64,000 bases of DNA from Paraclostridium bifermentans (GCF_019916025.1 NZ_CP079737.1:1798001-1862000); one strand, 5' to 3'. Shown: positions 51,322-60,682, counted from the stretch's first letter. The notes: generated by a model not told the origin, from the sequence alone. A program made the numbers and translations.

Positions 51322-53110
51322 AATTCATGTTGTCTCCATTTAGTGAGCATATACTATCGTAGTAAATGCCTTTTTTATTCATTAATTGCTCATGCGTTCC
51401 ACTTTCAGCTATTACCCCTTTATCTACTACCATTATGTTATCGCAATATCTTATAGTGCTTAATCTATGTGCTATTATTATACTGGTTTTGTCTTTCATC
51501 GCATATTTTATAGCTTCTTGTATTTTTCTTTCTGTATTAGTGTCTATACTGCTTGTAGCCTCATCTAAAATCAATATTGGTGATTCTTTCAGTATAGCTC
51601 TTGATATACTTATTAATTGTTTTTGTCCTATACTTAAACTATCTCCGCCTTCTTCTATCCATGTATCATAATTGTTTTTTAATTTCATTATGAAACTATG
51701 CGAATTAGAGATTTTACATGCATCAATTACATCTTCCTTTGTAGCATCTAATTTTGAATACTTTATATTGTCTAAAATCGTCCCATTAAATAAGTATATA
51801 TCTTGTAATACAATTGATAAAGAGTTGTTAAAGTATTCTTTATCATAATCGTTAATATCATATCCTCCTATTAAAATCTTTCCTTTATCATGCTCATATA
51901 ATCTATTTATAAGATTTATAATAGTTGTTTTGCCACTTCCAGTCGTACCTATTATGGCATTGCTTGTTCCATCTTTAATTTTAAAGTTTAAATCCTTTAA
52001 TATATAATCACCTTTTCCATATTTAAACCATACATTTTTAAATTCTATATCCCCTTTTAACATATCTTTACTTTTAACACCTTTAATTACATGTTTTTCT
52101 TTTACCTCTTCATCTAATATTTCAAAAACTCTTTCGCATCCAGCTATTGATATCTGAAATGTATTAAATAAATTTGCAAGTTCATTTAAAGGCCTAGTAA
52201 ATTGCTTTGTATAACTTAAAAATGTAGCTATAGTTCCTACAGTTATTATATTCTTTATTGAGAGGTATGCCCCTGCTACTGAAATAAGCGTAAATGATAT
52301 GTTTGTAATAACATTCATCATAGGCATAAGTAGCGAACTATATATCTGTGCTTTTAAAGATTCTCTTAAAAGCCTATCATTTATTTCATTAAAGCTTTCT
52401 ACTGAGTCTTCTTCATAGTTAAAAGATTTTATTACATTCATATTTTTTATATTTTCTTCTATATGTGAATTTAATAACCCTAATTCTATTTGTTGGTTTT
52501 TAAAAAATGACTTACTTCTTCTCGCAATAAATTTGCTTAGTATAATAACCAGAGGCATTGTAATTATACTTAATATTGTAAGCTGAGGGCTTAATATAAA
52601 CATCATAATTACGGTTCCAAAAATAGTTATAATAGATGTAATTATCTGAGCTATTGAACTTGATATTCCACTACTTATATTATCAATATCATTAGTTATC
52701 CTACTCATTAAATCTCCATTTTTATGTTCATCAAAATATGCAATAGGCAATGTTTGGAGCTTTGAAAAAACAGATGATCGTATTTTTTTTATGACCCTTT
52801 GAGACATATTTATTATTATAAATTCCTTAAATAAACTTACAACTGAGTCAATTAGATAAAAACTAATTAAAGCTCCCAATGTTATTTTAAATATAGATTT
52901 TCCAAGTACATTCATATCTATTATATCTATGCACTTTCCTATTAAAAGGGGGATTAATATAACAATTAAACAATCTAAAAAAACTAAAATACTTATTAAT
53001 ATTAATGTCTTTTTCTCATTATTAAAATATTTTAAAAGTCTTAAAATTGTCTTTCTCGTATTTTTAGGTTTCTTCCTTGGCGTAAATCTACTTTCAATCT
53101 TACTTTTCAT
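51320..53110 (-). CDS. ABC exporter subunit with membrane and ATPase domains (catalytic half)
   Basis: A 596-residue half-transporter: six helices (about 35-330) then an ABC domain. Walker A is GTTGSGKTTI, Walker B ILILDEATSSID with a proper catalytic Glu, and the H-loop is AHRLST. Its signature reads LSIGQ rather than LSGGQ. It pairs with the 53127-54839 product to make a heterodimeric multidrug or lipid exporter with one competent and one degenerate ATP site, as in TM287/288 and BmrCD. It is second in the two-gene operon, 16 bp from the first. Substrate unknown. Confidence 0.9.
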   Translation of the reverse strand: MKSKIESRFTPRKKPKNTRKTILRLLKYFNNEKKTLILISILVFLDCLIVILIPLLIGKCIDIIDMNVLGKSIFKITLGALISFYLIDSVVSLFKEFIIINMSQRVIKKIRSSVFSKLQTLPIAYFDEHKNGDLMSRITNDIDNISSGISSSIAQIITSIITIFGTVIMMFILSPQLTILSIITMPLVIILSKFIARRSKSFFKNQQIELGLLNSHIEENIKNMNVIKSFNYEEDSVESFNEINDRLLRESLKAQIYSSLLMPMMNVITNISFTLISVAGAYLSIKNIITVGTIATFLSYTKQFTRPLNELANLFNTFQISIAGCERVFEILDEEVKEKHVIKGVKSKDMLKGDIEFKNVWFKYGKGDYILKDLNFKIKDGTSNAIIGTTGSGKTTIINLINRLYEHDKGKILIGGYDINDYDKEYFNNSLSIVLQDIYLFNGTILDNIKYSKLDATKEDVIDACKISNSHSFIMKLKNNYDTWIEEGGDSLSIGQKQLISISRAILKESPILILDEATSSIDTNTERKIQEAIKYAMKDKTSIIIAHRLSTIRYCDNIMVVDKGVIAESGTHEQLMNKKGIYYDSICSLNGDNMN

Positions 53111-53126
53111 TGATTACCCACCACCT

Positions 53127-54839
53127 TTATACATCTGGCGATATTTGAGAGTTATATATTTCTTTATACATATCACATTGTTTTAATAGACTGCTATGAT
53201 TATCAAAACCGACTATTTTCCCATTTTCTAAAACTATTATTTTATCCATATCTAATATAGAACTAATCTTTTGAGAAACCACTATGTATGTAGTATTATC
53301 TAGGTAGTTTTTTATGTTGTTTTTAATTCTATTTTCAGTTTTTATGTCCATAGCACTAAATGAATCATCTAAAATTAAAATTTTAGGATTTTTTATTAAT
53401 GCTCTAGCTATACAGACTCTTTGCTTTTGCCCTCCTGATAAATTAGCTCCATTTTCTCCAACCATTTGTTCATATCCACCTTCAAAATTCTTTATAAATT
53501 CATCACATTCACATATTTTGCATATGTCTATAACCTTATCTAATGAAGCTTTTCTATTTCCCATTTTTATATTATTAATTATAGTTTTATTAAACAAAGT
53601 ACTTTTTTGTGGAACTAATCCAATATACTCTCTTAAGTTTTTGCTATCCAAGTCATTTATATCATTTCCATCTATATTTAAAATTCCTTTGTCTATTTTA
53701 TAAAATTTCATTATTAAACTTATTAAGGTTGTTTTTCCGCTTCCTGTTGGTCCAATTATACCTATATGTTCTCCTTGATTTATTTTGAAACTTATATCGT
53801 TTAATACTTTCTCATTATCAGTATATGAAAAATTCACATTTTTAAATTCTAAACTACCACTGATATCTATTTTTATATTTCCTCTCTTATCTATATCATT
53901 TTGAGTATCTAAAACTTCTATAACTCTTTCACTAGACGCTTTTGCTCTTATAAAGACATTAAAAATATGAGCTATCATAAGCAATGAAGTTAATATTCGC
54001 CCTATATAATTTATATAAGCTACAATAACACCTACTTCAATTTCATTTTTTAAAATTAATTTTGATCCTAAATATAATATAGCTGCTATTATTATATTTG
54101 AAATTAAAGTTATTGTTGGTTTAAATACAGTACTAATTTTCATAGCTTTTTCAGTTACTTCTAATAAATCCATGTTCACATTTTCAAATTTTTCTTCTTC
54201 ATACTTTACCCTATTAAATAACTTAACGATTCTTATGTTACATAGATATTGCCTTAAATTTGAATTTAAATTGTCTAAAGATATTTGAACTTTCTTAAAA
54301 TAAGGTGTTCCTATATTTAAATTTATGATAATTATGCCAAATATAATAATTATACCAACTAATAATACTATTGAAAGTTTTAAATTTAGCTTCATAGCCA
54401 ATATAAAACTACCTATGCAAAGTATAGGAGCTTTTATTATAATTCGCATTAATCCATTTACAAATTGTTGTATTTGGTTAATATCATTGGTACTCCTAGT
54501 TATTAAAGATCCTTTTGTTATTTTATCTATATTCTCAAATGAGTATGAATTTATATGTTCAAATATATCGCTCCTTAAATCTCTAGCAAATTTTTGAGAT
54601 ACATTTGTTGAAATTATACTTCTTAAAATAGCAAAAACGGCTCCTGCTATTGTTATCACTACCATTAAAAATCCTTTGTTTATCAGATAATTCATATCTT
54701 TATTTGCTATACCTATATCTATAACGTTAGCCAGTATCGTAGGTTGCATCAAATCACAAATAGCTTCAAAGCTAACCAACACTATGCCTAAAATAAATAA
54801 AACAAAATATTTTTTCATATAAACCATAAAGTGTCTCAC
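53127..54839 (-). CDS. ABC exporter subunit with degenerate ATP site
   Basis: A half-transporter of about 570 residues: six helices (about 15-310) then an ABC domain with Walker A GPTGSGKTTL and a consensus signature LSGGQ. The Walker B is ILILDDSFSAMD, with Asp in place of the catalytic Glu, and the H-loop reads SQKISS, with Gln in place of His. These are the usual changes in the regulatory half of heterodimeric exporters. Start taken as GTG after GGGAGGTGTGCTT. First gene of a pair with 51320-53110. Confidence 0.9.
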   Translation of the reverse strand: MRHFMVYMKKYFVLFILGIVLVSFEAICDLMQPTILANVIDIGIANKDMNYLINKGFLMVVITIAGAVFAILRSIISTNVSQKFARDLRSDIFEHINSYSFENIDKITKGSLITRSTNDINQIQQFVNGLMRIIIKAPILCIGSFILAMKLNLKLSIVLLVGIIIIFGIIIINLNIGTPYFKKVQISLDNLNSNLRQYLCNIRIVKLFNRVKYEEEKFENVNMDLLEVTEKAMKISTVFKPTITLISNIIIAAILYLGSKLILKNEIEVGVIVAYINYIGRILTSLLMIAHIFNVFIRAKASSERVIEVLDTQNDIDKRGNIKIDISGSLEFKNVNFSYTDNEKVLNDISFKINQGEHIGIIGPTGSGKTTLISLIMKFYKIDKGILNIDGNDINDLDSKNLREYIGLVPQKSTLFNKTIINNIKMGNRKASLDKVIDICKICECDEFIKNFEGGYEQMVGENGANLSGGQKQRVCIARALIKNPKILILDDSFSAMDIKTENRIKNNIKNYLDNTTYIVVSQKISSILDMDKIIVLENGKIVGFDNHSSLLKQCDMYKEIYNSQISPDV

Positions 54840-54936
54840 AAGCACACCTCCCCAATATATTTATATGTACTTTATACTATTTATTATATCCATTTTACAT
54901 TTTATAATAAATCATACATTTTAAAATAATAAAAAA

Positions 54937-54965
54937 GCTATCTCATAATCATGAGATAGCTTCTA
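54937..54965 (-). terminator. Intrinsic terminator of the small membrane protein gene
   Basis: AAGCTATCTCAT pairs with ATGAGATAGCTT with a four-base loop; it sits just past the stop. Confidence 0.85.
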
Positions 54966-55100
54966 TTTTTTATTTGATAAAAAATATCCAATCCATATTC
55001 CAAGTGCCAAAGTAATAAGTGTTGTAAAATTTATTCTTGTAAATAACACTCCAGCTAAAACCCCAATCGCTATTCCTACAATCATACAATTATTTTTCAT
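54963..55100 (-). CDS. Small membrane protein (45 aa) downstream of the ArsP_2-type permease
   Basis: GGAGGAG lies four bases before the ATG at 55100. The product MKNNCMIVGIAIGVLAGVLF is followed by a second hydrophobic stretch (LITLALGIWIGYFLSNKK), giving two short helices. It is 71 bp downstream of the permease gene and ends at a strong terminator, so the two are probably one operon. It may be an accessory subunit of the permease. The longer frame (to 55235) overlaps the permease gene and is not supported. Confidence 0.65.
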   Translation of the reverse strand: MKNNCMIVGIAIGVLAGVLFTRINFTTLITLALGIWIGYFLSNKK

Positions 55101-55171
55101 ATACTCCTCCATAATAAAACCTATATTATAGAATATGAATATATGATTATAAATTAACCATAAACTTTTTT

Positions 55172-56296
55172 CTATATGAAATAAATTAATAATCCTACTA
55201 TAATTGATGGAATTGTGGTTATTATAGTTGCCCATAAAGCAGACTTTTTATCCATAGCTAATAAAGGAAATAATGCATCTCCATCTTGAGATATACTATT
55301 TGCAACTAATGCTGCAAAAGGTAAGCTTCCTTTTAAATAAAATGACATAACTACAATTTGAACGCCACATCCTGGTACAATTCCAAGTGCAGCTCCAGCA
55401 AATACACTTATAACCCCTGCTCCTAATATTAAGTTTACTAGTGCTTCTTCTCCTCCAGCCATAAGTATAATTAAATCATATAACACATATGCTACAAAGA
55501 TCCAAACAATTACAAATGATATTTCACTTACAGAGTGTATTAAAGTTTCTTTTAACGACATAAGTTTATGTTCATTCTCTTCAAAATTTTCATTTTCAAT
55601 AACTTTTTTAGTCATTATCATATATACAAAAGATGCTACTATACCTACTATAGCTATTATCTCTTCAAATGAATGCATAGCTTCTATAAACCCAAACTCT
55701 AAACCTGAATGTGCTAGTATCATAAATATACATCCAGTTATAAGCAGTAATAAATATATTTTATATCCTATTCCATGAACTATTTCATGTGCTATGTGGT
55801 AAAATCTTCTACTTTTTTGAATATCACATGAATTAGAGTTTGATGTTCTTGAACAATTATTAGATTTACTTTTATCCAAATTAGACTTGCATTTATGTAG
55901 TTCTAACTTTTCTTCGGTTTTAAAATAATCAACTATGTATCCAGTTAAAATACCAACTAAAAAACTTATAATCGTTACTAAAACATATGCTTTAAAATCA
56001 GTTGTCATCATTAAAAATGCACTATCTCCCATGCTAGCAATTAAACTTGCTATTATTGTTCCAAAAGTTACCTTATTGCTTATAAATAATGGCATTAAAA
56101 CTATACTTCCCCCACATCCAGGAAGAGCTCCTAACAAAGCTCCAAATAGCGGTTGTAATTTTTTATTTCTACTTATTATTTCTACAAAACTTCCGCTTGT
56201 TTTGTAGTTTATAAATCCAAATAATAATATAGACATGCTGACTAGTGATCCTACATGTAAGAAAGTCTCTTCAGCACTGTTTATCAGTATACTCAT
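55172..56296 (-). CDS. Putative manganese transporter / ArsP_2-type permease
   Basis: A 374-residue protein with about nine to ten helices. Two inverted-repeat-like motifs are visible: ALLGALPGCGGSIVLMPLF (about 53-71) and ALGIVPGCGVQIVVMSFYLK (about 307-326), each with the GxxPGCG signature. A Cys/His-rich loop (HKCKSNLDKSKSNNCSRT, about 133-150) lies between the halves and could bind metal. Relatives are annotated as putative manganese transporters or ArsP_2; direction and ion are not known. GGAGGATGATTT precedes the ATG. Confidence 0.8.
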   Translation of the reverse strand: MSILINSAEETFLHVGSLVSMSILLFGFINYKTSGSFVEIISRNKKLQPLFGALLGALPGCGGSIVLMPLFISNKVTFGTIIASLIASMGDSAFLMMTTDFKAYVLVTIISFLVGILTGYIVDYFKTEEKLELHKCKSNLDKSKSNNCSRTSNSNSCDIQKSRRFYHIAHEIVHGIGYKIYLLLLITGCIFMILAHSGLEFGFIEAMHSFEEIIAIVGIVASFVYMIMTKKVIENENFEENEHKLMSLKETLIHSVSEISFVIVWIFVAYVLYDLIILMAGGEEALVNLILGAGVISVFAGAALGIVPGCGVQIVVMSFYLKGSLPFAALVANSISQDGDALFPLLAMDKKSALWATIITTIPSIIVGLLIYFI

Positions 56297-56482
56297 AAAT
56301 CATCCTCCGAAAATTTTATATTTTAAATTATACTACTTTATTTTTCATTTGTAAATGATTATCTATATCATTTGTATTTTTACCTATATTTAATTTATGT
56401 CCAATGCATTTCATGTTAATCATTTTTTATTGAATATTAGTATTGAATAAAGTATTTATAATAATTTTCTCACAAAAAAATA

Positions 56483-56521
56483 AAAAAGTAAAATAGACAA
56501 GCTATTTTACTTTTTTATTTT
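56483..56521 (-). terminator. Intrinsic terminator of the four-repeat protein gene
   Basis: AAAAAGTAAAATAG pairs with CTATTTTACTTTTT around a five-base loop. It overlaps the stop codon. Confidence 0.8.
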
Positions 56522-57134
56522 TTTGATCTATGATTGTTTTAGTTGTGTCTATATCCTTTGCTATACATCTTTGTGTATTTAATCTTTCTCCTACTAACAT
56601 AGTAGACATTAATGTTTTTAACTCTTCTACTAATTTGTGGAACTCTTCTGTATTTTCTAAATTTTTCTCTTTATCTATTATTGTTTCTGTAGTATCATTT
56701 CCTTTTACTACATCTACTTCTTCATTTAATTTTTCTTCATTTAGCATAGTGTTAACTAAACCTTTAGCTTCATCTGCTAATTTTTCAATTTCTTCCATGC
56801 TTATATGTTCATCTTCTTTTTGGTCTATTATAGTTTTAGTTGTATCTATATCTTTTGCTATACATCTTTGTGTATTTAATCTCTCACTTACTAATAACTC
56901 TCCACCTACACCCTTTAAATTTTCAACTAAATTAGTTAAAGACTTATATAGTTTTCTCATTTCTTGTTCATCAAGTTCTCTTTTTTCTTCCTTTGGTTCT
57001 ATTATTGTCTTAGTTGTATCTATATCTTTTGCTATACATCTTTGAGAGTTTAATCTTTCACTTACTAACATAGTATCCATTATGCCTTTTAACTCATCCT
57101 TAAACTCTTTTAATAATTCATTTATTTTTTTCAT
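56502..57134 (-). CDS. Four-repeat protein of unknown function
   Basis: A 210-residue soluble protein built of four units of 50-58 residues. Each unit has an amphipathic helix ending in LL/ML, then ERLN(T/S)QRCIAKDIDTTKTII(D/E), at about residues 26, 84, 134 and 184. The first, second and fourth are nearly identical (also as DNA); the third is diverged (EEKLNEEVDVVKGNDTTETIID) and lacks the Cys. No membrane segment, and one Cys per good repeat. GGGGTGG precedes the ATG at 57134. Monocistronic. I do not recognise the repeat. Confidence 0.75.
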   Translation of the reverse strand: MKKINELLKEFKDELKGIMDTMLVSERLNSQRCIAKDIDTTKTIIEPKEEKRELDEQEMRKLYKSLTNLVENLKGVGGELLVSERLNTQRCIAKDIDTTKTIIDQKEDEHISMEEIEKLADEAKGLVNTMLNEEKLNEEVDVVKGNDTTETIIDKEKNLENTEEFHKLVEELKTLMSTMLVGERLNTQRCIAKDIDTTKTIIDQKNKKVK

Positions 57135-57348
57135 ATTTACCACCCCGCAAAATATTTTTATATTATATATATTACCCTATTTTGCCATAATAAAACAAGA
57201 TTTTATTTAAAATTTTACCATTTAAATTAATTGTCGATTATTGTAGCCCGTTTTTCGCTATTTTTATATGTTTTACTATATTTTTTTAAATATACTTTCA
57301 TTAATTCCAAGTTACAGTCATATAATTTTCTCTAGGAGGTGCTTTGAT

Positions 57349-58575
57349 TTGAATGTAAATCTAAATTTGATATCTACCTTATCTATAGCTATAGTCTTTT
57401 TCATAATTGGTACTTTCTTAAAAGATAAAATTAAATTTTTTTCAAAATTTTGTATACCATCACCAGTTATAGGAGGATTGCTTTTTACACTTTTGTCATT
57501 ATTATTAAGAATTTTCAATATTGTAAATATTAGTGTCTCTCAAAATTTTATATCTATATTTATGACTGTTTTTTTCACAATTTTAGGGCTCAATGCTAGC
57601 TTTAAACTTGTAAAAAAAGGTGGTAGCTTGCTATTTAAGTACTGGATTCTCTGTGGCTTTTTAGCACTTTCTCAAAATATAATAGCAGTTTCGATAGCTA
57701 AAATCACTAATATTCATCCATTAATAGCTCTTATGTGTGGAACTATTTCAATGGAGGGTGGACATGGAAATGCAGCTGCATTTGGAAGTACTATCGAGAA
57801 AATGGGAATAAACGGCGCCGTAACCATAGGTCTAGCTTCTGCAACTTTAGGTATAATAATAGGCGGACTTTTAGGTGCTCCAGTTGCCCGATATCTAATT
57901 GAGAAACATAATTTAAAACCTAAGTTTAATCCATACCCTAAGTTATATAATAAAAAATCTAATTTCTTAACTAAAAACTTTTTAACAAGAAATTCTAAGT
58001 CTAACATTTTTACAACAATAAACTTTTTTGAACACACGTTAGTTATTCTTCTGTGTTTAAACTTCGGAAACTTAATTGCAAAAACAATATATTTAAAAAC
58101 ATCTATTGTTATACCAAGTGTTGTAGGTTGTATGATTGTTGCTTGTATATTTAGAAATTTCAATGATAAAGTTAAATTAGTTAATTTAAATTTTTATATA
58201 TTAGATTTTGCAAGTGATATTGCACTTTCAATGTTTTTAATAATAGCCCTTATGAGTATAAATCTATTAGATTTAGCAACTATTGCAGGTCCTATGCTTT
58301 TAATAATTTTTGCTCAGGTTATATTCATATTAATTTACTCAATTTTTGTATGTTTTAAAGTATTAGGAAAAAATTTTGATGCAGCAGTAATGATATCAGG
58401 TATTATAGGTCATGGAATAGGAAATACACCTAATGCATTAGCTAACATAAATTCGGTTACCCATAAATATGGTCCATCTGAAAAAGCATCATTGATAGTC
58501 CCTTTAGTAGGAGCATTCTTGTTGGATATTTTTTCACTTCCATGCATAATAATTTTTATAAATCTTTTTAAATAA
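57349..58575 (+). CDS. Sodium/glutamate symporter (GltS family)
   Basis: A 408-residue protein with about ten helices in two inverted halves. The two re-entrant hairpins are recognised by MEGGHGNAAAFG (about 140-151) and GIIGHGIGNTPNALANI (about 348-364). N-terminal FCIPSPVIGGLLFTLL is also characteristic. It imports L-glutamate with Na+. The start is TTG, nine bases after AGGAGG; an upstream extension in frame has no ribosome site. Confidence 0.9.
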   Translation: MNVNLNLISTLSIAIVFFIIGTFLKDKIKFFSKFCIPSPVIGGLLFTLLSLLLRIFNIVNISVSQNFISIFMTVFFTILGLNASFKLVKKGGSLLFKYWILCGFLALSQNIIAVSIAKITNIHPLIALMCGTISMEGGHGNAAAFGSTIEKMGINGAVTIGLASATLGIIIGGLLGAPVARYLIEKHNLKPKFNPYPKLYNKKSNFLTKNFLTRNSKSNIFTTINFFEHTLVILLCLNFGNLIAKTIYLKTSIVIPSVVGCMIVACIFRNFNDKVKLVNLNFYILDFASDIALSMFLIIALMSINLLDLATIAGPMLLIIFAQVIFILIYSIFVCFKVLGKNFDAAVMISGIIGHGIGNTPNALANINSVTHKYGPSEKASLIVPLVGAFLLDIFSLPCIIIFINLFK

Positions 58576-58590
58576 ATTACATACTAATTC

Positions 58591-58612
58591 GTAACATTTG
58601 TTACAGATTTTT
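58591..58612 (+). terminator. Short intrinsic terminator of the gltS-type gene
   Basis: GTAAC pairs with GTTAC across a four-base loop, followed by AGATTTTTTT. Confidence 0.6.
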
Positions 58613-58667
58613 TTATTTGTTTCATATATAATAATCTACATAATTTATAACTTAGGAGGATTTTTTT

Positions 58668-58913
58668 ATGTCTTGCGGATGTGCAAATACAAATAAGAAT
58701 GATGGAAAGCAAGTTGTTGATTTAGTTAGAAGTAAAGATAAGGGTGATTTTCCATTAAGAACACCACATGAAATTGTTTGTTCTAATTGTGAAAATACAT
58801 TTATCATGAACACACATGTTGATAAATGTGATCATTGCAACATGACTTATGGTGTTACACCTTGTAGTTCTATGAATAAGGAAAATATTAAAGCAGCTGG
58901 TATAAATTATTAA
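58668..58913 (+). CDS. Small Cys-rich zinc-ribbon-like protein (81 aa)
   Basis: A short gene with AGGAGGA before the ATG. The product begins MSCGCANTNKNDGKQ and has a CSNC...CDHC pair (about C38/C41 and C54/C57) of zinc-ribbon type, plus Cys at 3, 5 and 66. The Cys pairs enclose ENTFIMNTHVDKCDHCNMTY, resembling a rubredoxin-like knuckle. No recognised partner. Convergent with the next gene. Confidence 0.78.
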   Translation: MSCGCANTNKNDGKQVVDLVRSKDKGDFPLRTPHEIVCSNCENTFIMNTHVDKCDHCNMTYGVTPCSSMNKENIKAAGINY

Positions 58914-58938
58914 AACTCCCATTTAGGGAGTTTTATTT
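58912..58938. terminator. Bidirectional terminator
   Basis: AAAACTCCC pairs with GGGAGTTTT around a five-base loop, between the Cys-rich gene and the convergent 58933-59307 gene. Confidence 0.75.
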
Positions 58939-59307
58939 AAATTGGTTTTCGTTTAAATTTTCATCTTCATTATCAATTTTATTTATAAATTTACTCATTT
59001 CTTCATTTGATACATGTTCTTCATTGTCATAACTTAGTCTATTACTATTAAATTCTTCTATTTTAGATTTTAATTCATAGTCTTCATTTTCTTCTTCTAT
59101 ATTATCTAATCCATATCCATAATCATCATAGTCATACTCTTCTTGCTTTGCTTTAGCTTTTTTATAGACCATTGTAGCTCCTATAGTTGCTGCTCCTATT
59201 CCTAAGGCTGTAAGTGTTGTTATTTTTGCAGCTTTATGTCTTTTAGTCTTTCTCTCCAGTTCTTTTTTCTCTTCTTTTATATTTTTATATATTTTTTTAG
59301 CTAGCAT
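58933..59307 (-). CDS. Small protein with single membrane helix and acidic tail
   Basis: A 124-residue protein: basic N-terminal helix (LAKKIYKNIKEEKKELERKT, about 2-21), one hydrophobic helix (AKITTLTALGIGAATIGATM, about 27-46), then a long Asp/Glu/Tyr-rich tail beginning EEYDYDDYGYGLDN. The topology suggests a membrane anchor with an acidic disordered domain. Function unknown. AAGGGAG precedes the ATG; a six-codon extension overlaps that site. Confidence 0.7.
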   Translation of the reverse strand: MLAKKIYKNIKEEKKELERKTKRHKAAKITTLTALGIGAATIGATMVYKKAKAKQEEYDYDDYGYGLDNIEEENEDYELKSKIEEFNSNRLSYDNEEHVSNEEMSKFINKIDNEDENLNENQFK

Positions 59308-59483
59308 ATAAAAAACTCCCTTCATGTATTTTTGTTATAACTTTAATCCATATTAGTATTTGGAATTATTTTAAAAAAACACAATTAATTATTGTTATAT
59401 TAGGAAATTTTATGCTATACATATTTTTTTAATTGTTTTAATATATTATTAGTAATACATTAAAACATAAAGGAGGTTTCATT

Positions 59484-60068
59484 TTGTTATTTTATAAAAA
59501 AGAAGTTCCTAGATACTTAATTTTAACTACAAACATACTTATATTATTATATACAGTTTCCTTAATATACTTTATTTTCTTTGGAGAATCATTTCAAATC
59601 GCACCTTGTTTTTGCTCTCTAATGATAACTGTATTTATAAAGTTTACAACGAAAAAATTTATAAATGTAATTTCTCCTATTTTAATTTTTTCAATACTTA
59701 TATTTATTTTATTTTCATCTTACTTGGGTTCCAGTTTCGATTTTTATGGAATAATTAACCACTATGATGATATAATGCATTCTCTATCAGGTGTTTTAGC
59801 CGTTTTATTTGCATATGATGCCTTTGTGCTACTAAATTCTAATTCAAATACTATAATCGACAGAAAAGTTATAATTGTATTTACTTTTTGTTTTAGCATG
59901 GCTATAGCTGGTTTATGGGAGATATCTGAATTTTTAATAGATAGTTTCTTTGGAACAAATATGCAAGTTGGTGGACTTGCAGATACAATGCATGATATGA
60001 TAGATGCTTTTATTGCTTCAGTCATAACTATACCTTTATACGAATTGTTTTATAAAAAATATAAATAA
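59484..60068 (+). CDS. Membrane protein of the DUF2238/YjdF type
   Basis: A 194-residue protein with six hydrophobic segments. The conserved core INHYDDIMHSLSG (about 90-102), GLWEISEFLID (about 143-153) and ADTMHDMIDAFIAS (about 165-178) is rich in His, Asp and Glu near the membrane and typical of DUF2238-like proteins. The start is TTG, seven bases after AGGAGG. Function unknown. Confidence 0.8.
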   Translation: MLFYKKEVPRYLILTTNILILLYTVSLIYFIFFGESFQIAPCFCSLMITVFIKFTTKKFINVISPILIFSILIFILFSSYLGSSFDFYGIINHYDDIMHSLSGVLAVLFAYDAFVLLNSNSNTIIDRKVIIVFTFCFSMAIAGLWEISEFLIDSFFGTNMQVGGLADTMHDMIDAFIASVITIPLYELFYKKYK

Positions 60069-60070
60069 AC

Positions 60071-60105
60071 AAAAATAAACCTCACAAATGTGAGGTTTAT
60101 TTTTG
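60071..60105. terminator. Bidirectional terminator between convergent genes
   Basis: AAAATAAACCTCACA pairs with TGTGAGGTTTATTTT around a short loop. Confidence 0.8.
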
Positions 60106-60106
60106 C

Positions 60107-60286
60107 TTATTTGTATTCCCCGTCTGAGTATTTCTTTAAAATATCTACAAATCCCATTATCTCTAAATTTGCATCAGTTCCATTCATTATTTGATTATAA
60201 TACCAATTTGCAAATTCTGGATCTGCTAAAGTTTCATTTAATTTTACAAAATCTAACTTTCCATAGTTTTGATTATTCTCTTTCAT
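60107..60286 (-). CDS. Small acidic protein of unknown function (59 aa)
   Basis: AAGGAGAGGG lies before the ATG at 60286. The product is MKENNQNYGKLDFVKLNETL, then ADPEFANWYYNQIMNG, and ends DILKKYSDGEYK; soluble, with aromatic residues, no Cys. Own terminator. It is the first supported minus-strand gene downstream of the T-box at 60.75 kb, but 460 bases from it. Confidence 0.65.
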   Translation of the reverse strand: MKENNQNYGKLDFVKLNETLADPEFANWYYNQIMNGTDANLEIMGFVDILKKYSDGEYK

Positions 60287-60460
60287 TATTACCCTCTCCT
60301 TAAAATAATATTATTTAACCTATACATATATTGTTTATTACTTTATTATATTCATCCCTTTTATTATTTACTTGTAAAATTTTTTTATAAATCTTTTTAT
60401 AAACTAATCACAATTTTATTTACTAATTAACATAATTTAATCTTTTTCAATTGCGTTTTT

Positions 60461-60682
60461 TTGCAATAATTTTTTACATCTGTTTTTTGGGTACAACAAG
60501 TAATCCTGTTTCAATATTTTTATATTTTTTAATCAAATCTATTTTCTCAGGAATTAAGTTTTTTGACTTTTTAATTTTAACTATTTTTATAATATTATAT
60601 TTGCATATTTTAATATACTTTTTTTATCTTCCATGGTAGAATATAGTTGTATAAATGTACCCAATTTTACATTTTATTGCAA
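60461..60682. repeat. Inverted-repeat-bounded segment downstream of the T-box
   Basis: TTGCAATAA (60461-60469) and TTGGGTACA (60487-60495) recur in inverted order as TGTACCCAA (60656-60664) and TTATTGCAA (60674-60682). They bound a 222-base AT-rich segment. It could be a decayed small mobile element or scar. A minus-strand frame inside (ending ETGLLVVPKKQM, stop near 60475) is open for about 50 codons but has no start codon, so it may be a coding remnant. I cannot identify it. Confidence 0.35.

Noticed and set aside
54963-55235. 90-codon version of the small membrane protein
   Set aside because: The extra 45 residues overlap the upstream permease gene, and the ribosome site points to the ATG at 55100.
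60103-60303. 66-codon plus-strand frame
   Set aside because: Antisense shadow of the 59-codon minus-strand gene at 60107-60286, which has a strong ribosome site and terminator.
60451-60639. 62-codon hydrophobic open frame on the plus strand
   Set aside because: No ribosome site, TTG start in an AT-rich spacer, and it lies inside the inverted-repeat segment. Hydrophobicity follows from T-rich composition.
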